Below, piece by piece: positions 27,109 to 35,819 of a stretch of DNA of 64,000 nucleotides. This DNA comes from Candidatus Sumerlaeota bacterium. Lineage in GTDB: Bacteria > Sumerlaeota > Sumerlaeia > Sumerlaeales > Sumerlaeaceae. The stretch spans positions 20,708 through 84,707 of the forward strand of contig JAAZBM010000010.1 in assembly GCA_012513815.1 (NCBI GenBank). The letters run 5' to 3'. A model generated the notes under the pieces. The model had not been told where the DNA came from. It searched no databases and saw nothing but the letters and a program-made list of their open reading frames with translations. The translations under genes were made by a program, and so were the position numbers. How positions within the stretch are numbered: position 1 is the stretch's first letter; each line of letters starts with the position of its first letter.

Positions 27109-27918
27109 TTAGTCGTGCAACGTCCCGAAAAAGTAGAAGATATCATCTTTCATATAGTCATCATTCTGATACTCATTCATGATGCCATCCGGACCCCAGC
27201 TTACGACAGCAAACTGTGGATTCGTCCGATAATTCCCATCACGACGAAGTTGACCATTACTAAAAGTGTTATTCTCCATGATATTACTCGAAACGGTCTG
27301 AGACATTGGATAATAACCCGTCGGGCCATAAGGGCTATACAGGAAATATGGATTGCCCCAAGGATCAAGCGGAAAATCACGACGACGATCTGTATCACTA
27401 TTCAAATAGGAACTATCCGTCGGACCCGAATAGGTCGGAGGAATATACCAACGCTGGAAGGTTGCATAGGGGCCCTTCCACTGACGAATCATACGCGTGA
27501 CACGAGCATCAGCATTGGTGCTCTCACCCGTACCATAAACCGAAACACCGCCCAACCTAGACTGATTATCAAACTGACCTTCAAGATTCGTATGAGCATT
27601 GATAACATACATGTTATCCGTCTCCAAGTTAATCTGGTTTCCACGACCCGCATACGTTCCATTATGAGTAATCGGGCGGTCATTCAAAATCTGCAAAGGA
27701 ACAAAGAACCCAAATTCCATCGCGACAACTTCCTCAGCCTGACCAAGCATCTTACACTCAGCCTGCGCGATTGTAACACGAGCTTCCTTCATCTGGCTAT
27801 TATAGACCATCACAATCAGGGTGGTGATAAAGGTCAAGATGGCCATAACGGTTACCAATTCCGTCAAGGTTAAACCACGGCGACCTGTCATTCTAATATC
27901 TGTTAAGGGGGTTTTCAT
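27109..27918 (-). CDS. GspG-like pseudopilin, copy 2
   Basis: 269 residues from the ATG at 27918, chosen over 27939 because GGAG lies eight bases upstream. The leader ends RRG|LTLTELVTVMAI with Gly at -1 and Glu at +5. The region ARVTIAQAECKMLGQAEEVV follows the helix. The sequence then carries WKGPYATFQRW and LDPWGNPYFLYSPYGPTG, shared by the paralogues here. The C-terminus SWGPDGIMNEYQND then DDI looks like a calcium loop. It is longer than standard GspG (about 140), with extra mid-domain sequence. Confidence 0.87.
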   Translation of the reverse strand: MKTPLTDIRMTGRRGLTLTELVTVMAILTFITTLIVMVYNSQMKEARVTIAQAECKMLGQAEEVVAMEFGFFVPLQILNDRPITHNGTYAGRGNQINLETDNMYVINAHTNLEGQFDNQSRLGGVSVYGTGESTNADARVTRMIRQWKGPYATFQRWYIPPTYSGPTDSSYLNSDTDRRRDFPLDPWGNPYFLYSPYGPTGYYPMSQTVSSNIMENNTFSNGQLRRDGNYRTNPQFAVVSWGPDGIMNEYQNDDYMKDDIFYFFGTLHD

Positions 27919-27946
27919 TAGTTTAGCTCCTAATCTCATTCTCTAC

Positions 27947-28588
27947 CTAAAACTGCTGCTTGATATCATCTGAAGTATTCAGGATACCATCCGGACCACA
28001 GCTCACAACCGTAAACCGATCATAAGTCAAGGTGCCGCTAGGAGTCGAAACACCACCGGGAGTCACAACACCAAGCTGAGGGTCGACAAAACCATAAGGC
28101 GTAAAGAACATATAGACATTGCCCCACGGATCCACCGGAGTCCCATTGAAATTATCATCAAAAGTGACCTGCTGCTTGAACTCCAGATAAGGACCACGAT
28201 GACGATTGGGATTCGTCGGAAGAGGACGAATACGTTGCCAAATATAATCCTCATCATCAACCATCTGACCGGCGGGATTCGTCTTCGGGTTTATAAAAAC
28301 GCCCTGCAGGTTATTGGGTCTATTCACCGTATCCGTCGTCGCGGGATCATCCAAATAATACAGCTGCGTGAAGAAACCCGTATGAACACAAATCTGCTCC
28401 TCACCCTCCGCAAGCTCACGAATCGCGTTCATCGCGTTAGTAATACGAGCTTCATCTGCACGCTTCGTAAAAGCAAAAACAACCATAACGGTCAAAACCG
28501 ACAATATAATCATGGCAATAAGCAATTCAAGCAACGAAAAGCCTGAACGATTACGATCGAGTACGTTTCTCATCTTCATTTTTCTCAT
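27947..28588 (-). CDS. GspG-like pseudopilin, copy 3
   Basis: 213 residues. The leader ends RSG|FSLLELLIAMIILSV with Gly -1 and Glu +5. ARITNAMNAIRELAEGEEQI and GPYLEFKQQVTF, then DPWGNVYMFFTPYGF, follow the same plan as the neighbours. The C-terminus SCGPDGILNTSDDI is a clear GspG-type calcium loop. Three closely spaced ATGs (28588, 28579, 28573) make the exact start uncertain. It lies 15 bases from the next paralogue. Confidence 0.88.
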   Translation of the reverse strand: MRKMKMRNVLDRNRSGFSLLELLIAMIILSVLTVMVVFAFTKRADEARITNAMNAIRELAEGEEQICVHTGFFTQLYYLDDPATTDTVNRPNNLQGVFINPKTNPAGQMVDDEDYIWQRIRPLPTNPNRHRGPYLEFKQQVTFDDNFNGTPVDPWGNVYMFFTPYGFVDPQLGVVTPGGVSTPSGTLTYDRFTVVSCGPDGILNTSDDIKQQF

Positions 28589-28603
28589 CCTATAATCCCA
28601 GCG

Positions 28604-29404
28604 TTAAAATATCAGTACGATATCATCCGAATTCGTGTTGGTAGTACCGACACCGGTCCAACCAACAACCTTGCTACGCAAATAATCCGCAGCATTATTC
28701 CCATCACGAGTCCCGGGCAAACCATCAGGACCAAGCGAAACCAAAAGACTGTCATAAAAACTCGTCGCCTCAGTGCCGGTGTCACCGGTCGCAGGATAAA
28801 ACAAATAGGGATTACCCCACGGGTCAAGCGGCAACTTGTTGTCCAAAGAATCAACCGGGCCACCATTCGCGTTCGAAGTCATATCCTGAATCGGAGCGAG
28901 CGTGTTACCCGTCGTGCTACGCAAAACATAAGCGCCAATCGGATTCAACGTCACATTACGCATATCGGTCAAAGTGATAGACTGCGGGAATGTCGCGTAG
29001 GGGCCCTTGAACTGCTTCGCGAAACTACGCCACTGAGCTTGGCTCATACCCTCGCGATTCGCCGCCTGCGTCGGGTCTACATTATACGAATACTTAAAGA
29101 ACGGAACCTCATTAGTGACGCCATTCGCCGGCATACCTGTTGCGGGAATATTATCCTGAACATTGTCCAAATCTTCCAAACGAAGATAAGCGCCAAGCTC
29201 CGCGCGAGCAAGCATCTCGGCCTTCATAAAGCTATCCAAATCCGACTTCGCGGCTGTGATACGGGCCTCATCAACACGAGCCCGAAACTGAGGCAAAACA
29301 AGCAGCGCAAACATTGCGATTATCGCTGCAACCATCGCCATCTCCATCGCGGTAAAACCGCTGCGACCTTGTCTGTAACTATATAATGAGAGACTCTTCA
29401 TCAT
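28604..29404 (-). CDS. GspG-like pseudopilin, copy 4
   Basis: 266 residues, with AGGA seven bases before the ATG. The leader ends RSG|FTAMEMAMVAAIIAM with Gly -1 and Glu +5. ARITAAKSDLDSFMKAEMLA and GPYATFPQSITL, then LDPWGNPYLFYPATGDTG, follow. The C-terminal loop SLGPDGLPGTRDGNNAADYL then NSDDIVLIF keeps the calcium-loop pattern but with a long insertion. Paralogous to its neighbours but clearly diverged outside the helix and the DPWGNPY motif. Confidence 0.88.
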   Translation of the reverse strand: MMKSLSLYSYRQGRSGFTAMEMAMVAAIIAMFALLVLPQFRARVDEARITAAKSDLDSFMKAEMLARAELGAYLRLEDLDNVQDNIPATGMPANGVTNEVPFFKYSYNVDPTQAANREGMSQAQWRSFAKQFKGPYATFPQSITLTDMRNVTLNPIGAYVLRSTTGNTLAPIQDMTSNANGGPVDSLDNKLPLDPWGNPYLFYPATGDTGTEATSFYDSLLVSLGPDGLPGTRDGNNAADYLRSKVVGWTGVGTTNTNSDDIVLIF

Positions 29405-29447
29405 CTTTTTTCCTTGTTTATATCTTCGTCTTCGGTTTTTCGTTTCA

Positions 29448-30290
29448 CTAAAATTCTACCAAAATATCATCGGAACCAACTTCGCGAATGCGCGGATGAG
29501 CCGGATCGACTGTCGTCGCATTACCCGAAGCATCAATGTTCAGCAAAATCGGATTAATCTTCGCGTAATCTGTAAACTGCGAAGGCTGCAAAGCAGTGAA
29601 AGGACCTTTCACATCACCCGTATACAAACGACGCGTCATCATATCAGCCTGCTGCGAAGCCGCTGACGACTGCAATGAATCCAATTCACCCGGAACCGCG
29701 TTACGACCATAACTCACAATACCCGCAAAATAATCCGGCTGCTCACCGGGCTTCTCAATAAAGCGAGGAGTAATACGGCCTGTCGTGGCGTCACCGTTGC
29801 TCTTCAGCAAATACATCGTATAAGGATTACCCCACTGGTCACCGGGCCAATCATAAGGAGCACCGACAGCGCCGGGCAAAGTCATACTGACAATCTTCTT
29901 CGAATTACCCGTCAGATAAGGAGAGGACTTCGTCCAATTCTTCTTCAAACGCAAAGTCAGATTATTGACCAAATGACCATGATACTCAAACTGCGCCACC
30001 GGAATCGGCTTCTGACCGGTAATGTTACTCATCAGATTATCATAACTAAAATTCAAAAAACAAAGCTTCGGGAAAAAGCCAAGGTCCGTATTCGCGAAAC
30101 CAACGGCGGTAGCGAGTTGACGACACTCAGCGACGGTGGCCTTCTTCCGGGCCTCTTCCATAGCCGTAAAAATCGAGATTGTCGCCATCGCCGACATAAT
30201 CGACAGCAACGCGGCGACTATCATCATTTCAATCAGCGTAAAGCCTGCTTCACAAGCTGGAGTTATATGTTTTATTCTGATCATCATCAT
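29448..30290 (-). CDS. GspG-like pseudopilin, copy 5
   Basis: 280 residues. Three consecutive ATGs start the frame. The leader ends EAG|FTLIEMMIVAALLSI with Gly -1 and Glu +5. ARKKATVAECRQLATAVGF and WPGDQWGNPYTMYLLKS follow. The C-terminus REVGSDDILVEF keeps a shortened version of the calcium loop. It is the most upstream of the five pseudopilin genes and lies 83 bases after the GspK-like gene. Confidence 0.87.
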   Translation of the reverse strand: MMMIRIKHITPACEAGFTLIEMMIVAALLSIMSAMATISIFTAMEEARKKATVAECRQLATAVGFANTDLGFFPKLCFLNFSYDNLMSNITGQKPIPVAQFEYHGHLVNNLTLRLKKNWTKSSPYLTGNSKKIVSMTLPGAVGAPYDWPGDQWGNPYTMYLLKSNGDATTGRITPRFIEKPGEQPDYFAGIVSYGRNAVPGELDSLQSSAASQQADMMTRRLYTGDVKGPFTALQPSQFTDYAKINPILLNIDASGNATTVDPAHPRIREVGSDDILVEF

Positions 30291-30373
30291 GTCTATTTTT
30301 CTCTTGGCGTTATTCTTAATTCTATGCTCAACTGCGAACGATTGTCAAGACTATTCGTGCGCTTATCGCTTTT

Positions 30374-32578
30374 TTACCATTCCGACACAACCGAACTTAC
30401 CTCCGGGGAACCACCGGCGCCACCCAAAATAATCAGGTTTTGCTTGCCCGAAACTTCACTCGTCTTCGACGACTTGCTCAACGCCTCAACCGACGCAGCA
30501 TAAGAAGCTGACGAAACGGTGACGCAATCCAACAACCGGACCGCCGCCGAAAAATCACTCTCATTACTTATCGATGGTATCACCGCGCAAACAAAATCGG
30601 TCACACAACGATAAGGATTACTACCGGCGCCATCGCCCTGAGCCTTCTCTGCCGTCAGACGCTTCCAAAGCTGCGGCGTCAACACCAACTGACCATCGGC
30701 GCCACGAGCGTCAAGCGACAACAAAGCCTGCGGACGGCACGTATTCACATTCAGCTTCCCACGAGTATAAACACTCGAAGTCTCAACATCCTCGACCACA
30801 ATCGCCGTACCGGCCACAAACAACTCCGCCACCGTCTGGTCAAAATTCAACTTCGCGTCATCGCCCGTAGCCTTACTATTATAAACAGGCATCTGCCACA
30901 AACGGAACTGACGGCTCGACGGGTCTGCGAAACCGCTATTCACACGCAACAAATCAAGCGGCGAAGAACAACCCTTGTCGCCATGCTCAAGACGCATCGA
31001 CGCCATCGAACGGATATAATGCTGCTTGCCGCTATCCATCAACGCCGGAATCGCAAACGGAGTCGCCGACGAAGTCGCGCTCACACGCACCGTCGGGTCC
31101 GAACGTTGCCAGCTAATCATGCTATCAAGCCCATTCACAGGCCCATAACTCATGACATCAATCAAATCCCCAACCTTGTTACGCAAAACCACATAACCAC
31201 CAAAGTCAGGCAAATCCAAACCACCGGCCTCATAAACATTATAAAGGTGACCATCGGGCTGAACTCCGAAAATATCAAAAAGGCCGTCGCCACTCTCGCC
31301 TGTCTTGCGGAACAAATCCGTCACGACCAAAACGCCGCCGGCAGGGAGATTAGCGCTAACACTCACTTGACTCGACAAAACGCCATCAAGACCATAAACT
31401 TCTAACTGCCACCCCGCGAGCGACAAATTCCGACCCCACGGGTTATACAACTCGACAAACTGACCGCTGTCACCCTTGACCGCCGCCGTTGCGCTGTCAG
31501 CATAAACTTCCGTAATCAGCGCCGTAGCCTCGACACCGATCACAGCCTTATCCAACGACTTATCCTTGTTCGTATACATCACCGTTGGCGTCGTGTTATC
31601 ATCAAAATAGTCAATGATATTCGCCGCGAACTGCATCAACAAACGCTCATTCTTATCTGGGAAAGCCTCCGCCAGAGCCTGCCAAACACCAATCGGGTCA
31701 TCCGAAGCATGATCCGTCGTCAGCCGACTTCCGTGCGCCCCCGAAGCAAGCGAATAAACCTCCGGCGTCTGCGACACAACCGTAACATACGGACGCAAAC
31801 GCGCCATCTCATCCGCGCTAAACGGAGCCGGATAATTCCCCACGGCATGCGTCGCGTCGCCAAGCGAAAGCAAAGGCTCAGCGTCATTCACAAACATCGG
31901 CGGCGTCGAATCCGCGGAACTCACATCCACATACTCGCCATCCTCATCCTTAGCCGCCGCGACCTCCGAAGCCGTAACCTTCAAAGACGCCTTAGAATCA
32001 TCCTGCTTACCAACCTCGCGGCAAGCATCCAACAGCGAAACAAGCATCCGACCATACGCCGGGAAAACCCGATTATTAGCGCTATTCTGAACACGTTCCG
32101 TAGCCGAATCACGAGTCGCGGCCTTATCCGACGCCGCAACCTCCACAGAAACATGAGACTGAGCATTCTTCACATTATCCGCGACATCACCCGACTCGGA
32201 CGGCGATTCAAGAATCGAACGCACAAACCGGTCAAAAGCCTCTGCGTCCTTCACATAATTCAAATTCACCCGACCCGACAAATCATCAACATTCTCAATG
32301 ACACCCGTTTGCTGTTGCAAATCATTTGCCTGAGTTAATATCTGACGAGAAGACGCAATCGTCGCCGAAGTCGCCGTCTCCGCAACCGCGGCCGCAGTGC
32401 CATTAGCCAAACCGGCATCATAGCGAGCCTGCACCTGACGACCATAAAAATTGCCCGACTGGCCCTCAATCAGCACAAGATAAGACAAGCTGAATAAAAG
32501 GAACAGCAACAGAACAAGCAGACCAAGAACAACAACTAACGAAGCGCCACGTTCTCTATTTCTAACAACTAATTTCAT
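30374..32578 (-). CDS. GspK/PilX-like minor pseudopilin with lamin-tail domain
   Basis: About 734 residues from the ATG at 32578 (MKLVVRNRERG), which I prefer to upstream ATGs without a ribosome binding site. The leader ends ERG|ASLVVVLGLLVLLLF, lacking the +5 Glu as GspK does. The N-terminal third has GspK-like features (ARYDAGLANGTAAAVAETA; DLSGRVNLNYV). A lamin-tail domain follows at about 365-460: ALITEVYADS, FVELYNPWGRNLSLAGWQL. The C-terminal part has GKLNVNTCRPQALLSL, the HHH-like part of GspK. It probably caps the pseudopilus tip. First gene of the 26.4-32.6 kb operon. Confidence 0.8.
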   Translation of the reverse strand: MKLVVRNRERGASLVVVLGLLVLLLFLLFSLSYLVLIEGQSGNFYGRQVQARYDAGLANGTAAAVAETATSATIASSRQILTQANDLQQQTGVIENVDDLSGRVNLNYVKDAEAFDRFVRSILESPSESGDVADNVKNAQSHVSVEVAASDKAATRDSATERVQNSANNRVFPAYGRMLVSLLDACREVGKQDDSKASLKVTASEVAAAKDEDGEYVDVSSADSTPPMFVNDAEPLLSLGDATHAVGNYPAPFSADEMARLRPYVTVVSQTPEVYSLASGAHGSRLTTDHASDDPIGVWQALAEAFPDKNERLLMQFAANIIDYFDDNTTPTVMYTNKDKSLDKAVIGVEATALITEVYADSATAAVKGDSGQFVELYNPWGRNLSLAGWQLEVYGLDGVLSSQVSVSANLPAGGVLVVTDLFRKTGESGDGLFDIFGVQPDGHLYNVYEAGGLDLPDFGGYVVLRNKVGDLIDVMSYGPVNGLDSMISWQRSDPTVRVSATSSATPFAIPALMDSGKQHYIRSMASMRLEHGDKGCSSPLDLLRVNSGFADPSSRQFRLWQMPVYNSKATGDDAKLNFDQTVAELFVAGTAIVVEDVETSSVYTRGKLNVNTCRPQALLSLDARGADGQLVLTPQLWKRLTAEKAQGDGAGSNPYRCVTDFVCAVIPSISNESDFSAAVRLLDCVTVSSASYAASVEALSKSSKTSEVSGKQNLIILGGAGGSPEVSSVVSEW

Positions 32579-32744
32579 TTCGGTTCCATCATAAATATAA
32601 TACTTCATCATTAGCTTATGTGCAAAAACTTTTAAAATAACGACTTTTCTTACCAATAACAACTTACCACAACTTTAAATAATACATCTACCCGATAACC
32701 ATTGTAATTTCTACAAAATCCTAATTCTTGACAAATCGCCGGAA

Positions 32745-33518
32745 ATGAACACCGAAGAATACTACAAAATGCACCGAATGGAAGACCGGATGTGGTGGTT
32801 TAGGGGACGAAGAAAAATCGTCCTCGGGCAATTGCGTTACCTGCTCGGCACCCCAACCGGCCAGCAAAAACCCATTCTCGCTGACATCGGATGCGGAACC
32901 GGCAGACTCATGCCCGAACTCGCGCAAATTGGCACACCCATCGGCATCGACATCGCAACCGTAGCCCTCGGTATTTGCAAACAAAACAACGCCCAATACA
33001 TGCGGGTCGCGCGCGCGAACGCCATCCAACTTCCAATACTCGACAACTCAATCGACGCCATCACAGCGCTCGACATACTCGAACACCTCCCCGACGACGC
33101 CAAAGCGCTCGAAGAATTCCACAGAATCATCAAACCCGGCGGCGGCGCAGTCATCACCGTCCCCGCCCACCCAAACCTATGGGGAATGCACGATATCGCC
33201 TTGCACCACAAAAGAAGATACAAGACCCAAGAACTCAAAAACAGAATCGCGAACGCGGGCTTCAACATCGAACGCCTGTCATACGCGATGATGCCCGCAT
33301 ACCCAGCGGCATGGCTCTGGCGCAAACACAAAAACCTGCGCGACACAAATCAGGACGCGCAGAACGCCAAAACAGACGACTTCCTACCACCAAAATGGAT
33401 CAACGAAACACTATACCACATGCTCAAAGCCGAAGCGGCATGGCTCACCCGGGGACACACACTCCCATTCGGTCTCAGCATCATCGCGGTCATCCGAAAA
33501 CCAATAGCCCAGAGCTAA
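32745..33518 (+). CDS. Class I SAM-dependent methyltransferase
   Basis: 257 residues. Motif I is LADIGCGTGRL near residue 46-56, followed by IGIDIA (acidic loop), ALDILEHLPDD (motif IV) and IIKPGGGAVITVPAHPNLWG. This is the UbiG/methyltransf_11 type. The WWFRGRRKIV start is common in methyltransferases of envelope glycan clusters. Substrate unknown. Divergent from the GspK-like gene, with 166 bases between starts. Confidence 0.85.
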   Translation: MNTEEYYKMHRMEDRMWWFRGRRKIVLGQLRYLLGTPTGQQKPILADIGCGTGRLMPELAQIGTPIGIDIATVALGICKQNNAQYMRVARANAIQLPILDNSIDAITALDILEHLPDDAKALEEFHRIIKPGGGAVITVPAHPNLWGMHDIALHHKRRYKTQELKNRIANAGFNIERLSYAMMPAYPAAWLWRKHKNLRDTNQDAQNAKTDDFLPPKWINETLYHMLKAEAAWLTRGHTLPFGLSIIAVIRKPIAQS

Positions 33519-33520
33519 CA

Positions 33521-33616
33521 ATGACTCGCGAACTATACGACGACCCAAACATGGTACCATACAACAAGCTGTCACACGATTTCCGAATTCCTCCGACCCA
33601 TCAACTACAAAATTGA
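33521..33616 (+). pseudogene. Possible fragment of a RyR-domain gene
   Basis: A 31-codon frame starts three bases after the methyltransferase stop. MTRELYDDPNMVPYNKLSHD resembles the PxLVPFxxLPEE segment of RyR domains, and a true RyR gene follows at 33955. There is no convincing ribosome binding site. It could be a decayed duplicate or chance similarity. Confidence 0.3.
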
Positions 33617-33954
33617 ACCTCTGTAAACAAATGCGAGCTGTTGCAGGAAATCGACCGGCGCCGTGAAATTCTTCCCCACGAACGACGGTTCTTTTTTGCC
33701 ATCACGGCCTTTTTTCTTGCAATCTCCCGCAAAACTGTGGTATATAATTATACCAAAGGGAACAACCCTCAACTTGATGATTCCGGAGACGAACCCGAAC
33801 ATGATTGTTGCGACGAACAAAACAACGAAACGCATAAATGATAATTGCGATTCAGCTTGTTCTTCGCGAAACAGCGTGCGCAACAACAATCATCACAAAA
33901 CGAAAACAGCAATTTTGTCTCGATTAAATTCTAAGGATAAAGGAGAAACACTCT
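33617..33954. other. Gene-free stretch upstream of the RyR gene
   Basis: No convincing coding sequence; a 94-codon minus frame is present but has no ribosome binding site or family match. On the plus strand TTGCAA (33718-33723) and TATAAT (33743-33748) are 19 bases apart and could be a promoter for the RyR gene, leaving a 5' leader of about 200 bases. The leader has no obvious riboswitch. Confidence 0.35.
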
Positions 33955-34437
33955 ATGACTGATTTCGATCATTTAGTTGCCCGCGAAATGCACAACGACA
34001 ACCTTTCGATGCAACTCAGCTTAGGCAAACACATCGGCGACGCGCCAAATCTCGTCCCGTGGGAAGACCTCAGCGAACTCTCAAAGGAAGCTGTGCTTTG
34101 GCGGGCCACATTCGTCCTCACAAAACTCCGCGCAATCGGCTGTGACATCAGACCAGCAAAACCCGAAGAATCGTTTGAGTTTGTGTTTACTGATAAAGAA
34201 ATCGAGAAAATGGCCATCCTCGAGCATGACCACTGGATTGTCAGAAAACTTAAGCTCGGCTTCGTATGGGGCGCAAATCTCGACGGAACGGCCAAACCGC
34301 CGACCCATCCGTTCCTCGTGCCATTCGTGAATCTACCCGAAGAGCAAAAAACACGCGACAGGGACTTCAGCAGAAAAATCCCTCAGCTACTCGCTCGCAT
34401 CGGCTATGTCGTCGAACGCAAAACAAACGACGCCTAA
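33955..34437 (+). CDS. RyR-domain protein
   Basis: 160 residues, with AAGGAG ten bases before the ATG. The C-terminal 100 residues carry a bacterial RyR (ryanodine receptor repeat) domain: MAILEHDHWIVRKLKLGFVW, then THPFLVPFVNLPEEQKTRDR and a final helix IPQLLARIGYVVER. The N-terminal 60 residues have a similar APNLVPWEDLSELSKE stretch and may be a half repeat. In bacteria RyR domains are linked to ligand sensing and, in some fusions, to conflict systems; here the protein stands alone. Function unknown. Confidence 0.8.
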   Translation: MTDFDHLVAREMHNDNLSMQLSLGKHIGDAPNLVPWEDLSELSKEAVLWRATFVLTKLRAIGCDIRPAKPEESFEFVFTDKEIEKMAILEHDHWIVRKLKLGFVWGANLDGTAKPPTHPFLVPFVNLPEEQKTRDRDFSRKIPQLLARIGYVVERKTNDA

Positions 34438-34616
34438 ACAACTCTCGTGACACCGCACTTGTCGAACAACAAGCTAACGGTCAAAATCAACGATGATGAC
34501 CGACCTTTTTAACGTGCCATCAAAATCCAACCCCAACGCTCCGATTTCCCTCAACGCAATCGCGCGCACAACCATATAATATTGTACCCGAGCAAAACGA
34601 AAGTGAACAAAAAACC

Positions 34617-35819
34617 ATGACTGCCACAAAAGAACAACGCGTAAGCCTGTTCTTGCTTACCATCGTTTACCTCGGATTCATCAGCCTCGGCATGCCCGAC
34701 GGTCTACTCGGCGCGGCATGGCCCAAGATGCGGCAGGACTTCGGCCTATCCCTCAGCGACAACTGGCCGCTGATGGCGCTCACCACAACCGGCGGAGCCT
34801 TCGCCGGATTCATCAGCGGACGGGTTCTGGCCCGCTTCGGCGTCGGCCTCGTACTAGCCGTCAGCGCCCTACTCACAGCCGTCAGCATCCTCGCGTGGGC
34901 ATGCGGCAGCACATGGGCGACGCTCGTCATTTTCGCCCTACCCCTTGGCCTCGGTAGCGGCTCCGTTGACAGCGGCATGAACAGCTTCGTCGCGAAAAAT
35001 CTCACCGCCAGACACATGAACTGGCTGCACGCGTTCTGGGGCGTCGGCGTTTGCACAGGCACCGGAATCCTCAGCACCATCTTCTTCTGCGGCGGAATCT
35101 GGAGAACGGCATACCTCACCGTCGGAATGCTCCAACTGATTCTCACCATCATATTCTTCACCACGCTCAAGCAATGGCACACCGGCAAACCGGAACAAAC
35201 CGACGACAACAACACCGAAAAACAAACGTCACTCTGGCAAACCCTCAAACTCAAAAACGCCCAACAGAGTCTCGCGATGTTCATCCTTTACGCCGGCATC
35301 GAGTGCAACATGGGCGTCTGGTCCGCGAGCCTACTCGTCACCAACAGAGGCTGGTCGCCCGCCACCGCCGGAACAATGCTCACACTCTACTGGGCATCGC
35401 TCACCGTCGGCCGCTTCCTTCTCGGGGCCATTGCCAACCGTCTCGGAAACCAACGCCTCATCTGGGTCGGATGCGTCGGCCTTGCCCTCGGCGCCACCAT
35501 CCTACTCATCAGTCGCTTCTTCGCCACACCAACTGACGGCATCCTCGTCGCTGTCGCCATGCTCGTCACGGGCTTCTTCTGCGCGCCCATTTACCCCTGC
35601 GTCATGCACGACACGCCCAACCGTGTCCCCGAAAATCACGTCAGCAACCTCATTGGAATGCAAGTCAGCACCGCCATCATTGGCATGGCGCTCATGCCCA
35701 TCATCGGCGGATTCATACTCAAACACATCGGCCTCGAATCGCTCGCCCCCATCGTACTCGCGTGCGCCATACTCCTCGCATGCCAGACAATCACCCTTCG
35801 GCGAAACTGCAAAAACTAA
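34617..35819 (+). CDS. MFS transporter
   Basis: 400 residues and 11-12 predicted membrane spans, an ordinary MFS size. The N-terminal half has the GxxxGR-type loop FAGFISGRVLARFGVG between TM2 and TM3, and the second half repeats it as LTVGRFLLGAIANRLG. MPDGLLGAAWPKMRQDF resembles the fucose/sugar-permease-like branch (FHS family). Substrate probably a sugar or another small solute; not determinable. The ribosome binding site is weak. The 3' end overlaps the convergent polyferredoxin gene by four bases. Confidence 0.85.
   Translation: MTATKEQRVSLFLLTIVYLGFISLGMPDGLLGAAWPKMRQDFGLSLSDNWPLMALTTTGGAFAGFISGRVLARFGVGLVLAVSALLTAVSILAWACGSTWATLVIFALPLGLGSGSVDSGMNSFVAKNLTARHMNWLHAFWGVGVCTGTGILSTIFFCGGIWRTAYLTVGMLQLILTIIFFTTLKQWHTGKPEQTDDNNTEKQTSLWQTLKLKNAQQSLAMFILYAGIECNMGVWSASLLVTNRGWSPATAGTMLTLYWASLTVGRFLLGAIANRLGNQRLIWVGCVGLALGATILLISRFFATPTDGILVAVAMLVTGFFCAPIYPCVMHDTPNRVPENHVSNLIGMQVSTAIIGMALMPIIGGFILKHIGLESLAPIVLACAILLACQTITLRRNCKN

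Noticed and set aside
33605..33889. 94-codon minus-strand frame with a hydrophobic segment
   Set aside because: No ribosome binding site, no family resemblance, and a candidate promoter for the next plus-strand gene lies inside it.
34493..34579. 28-codon frame starting MMTDLFNVPSKSN between the RyR and MFS genes
   Set aside because: Too short, no ribosome binding site and no recognisable motif.
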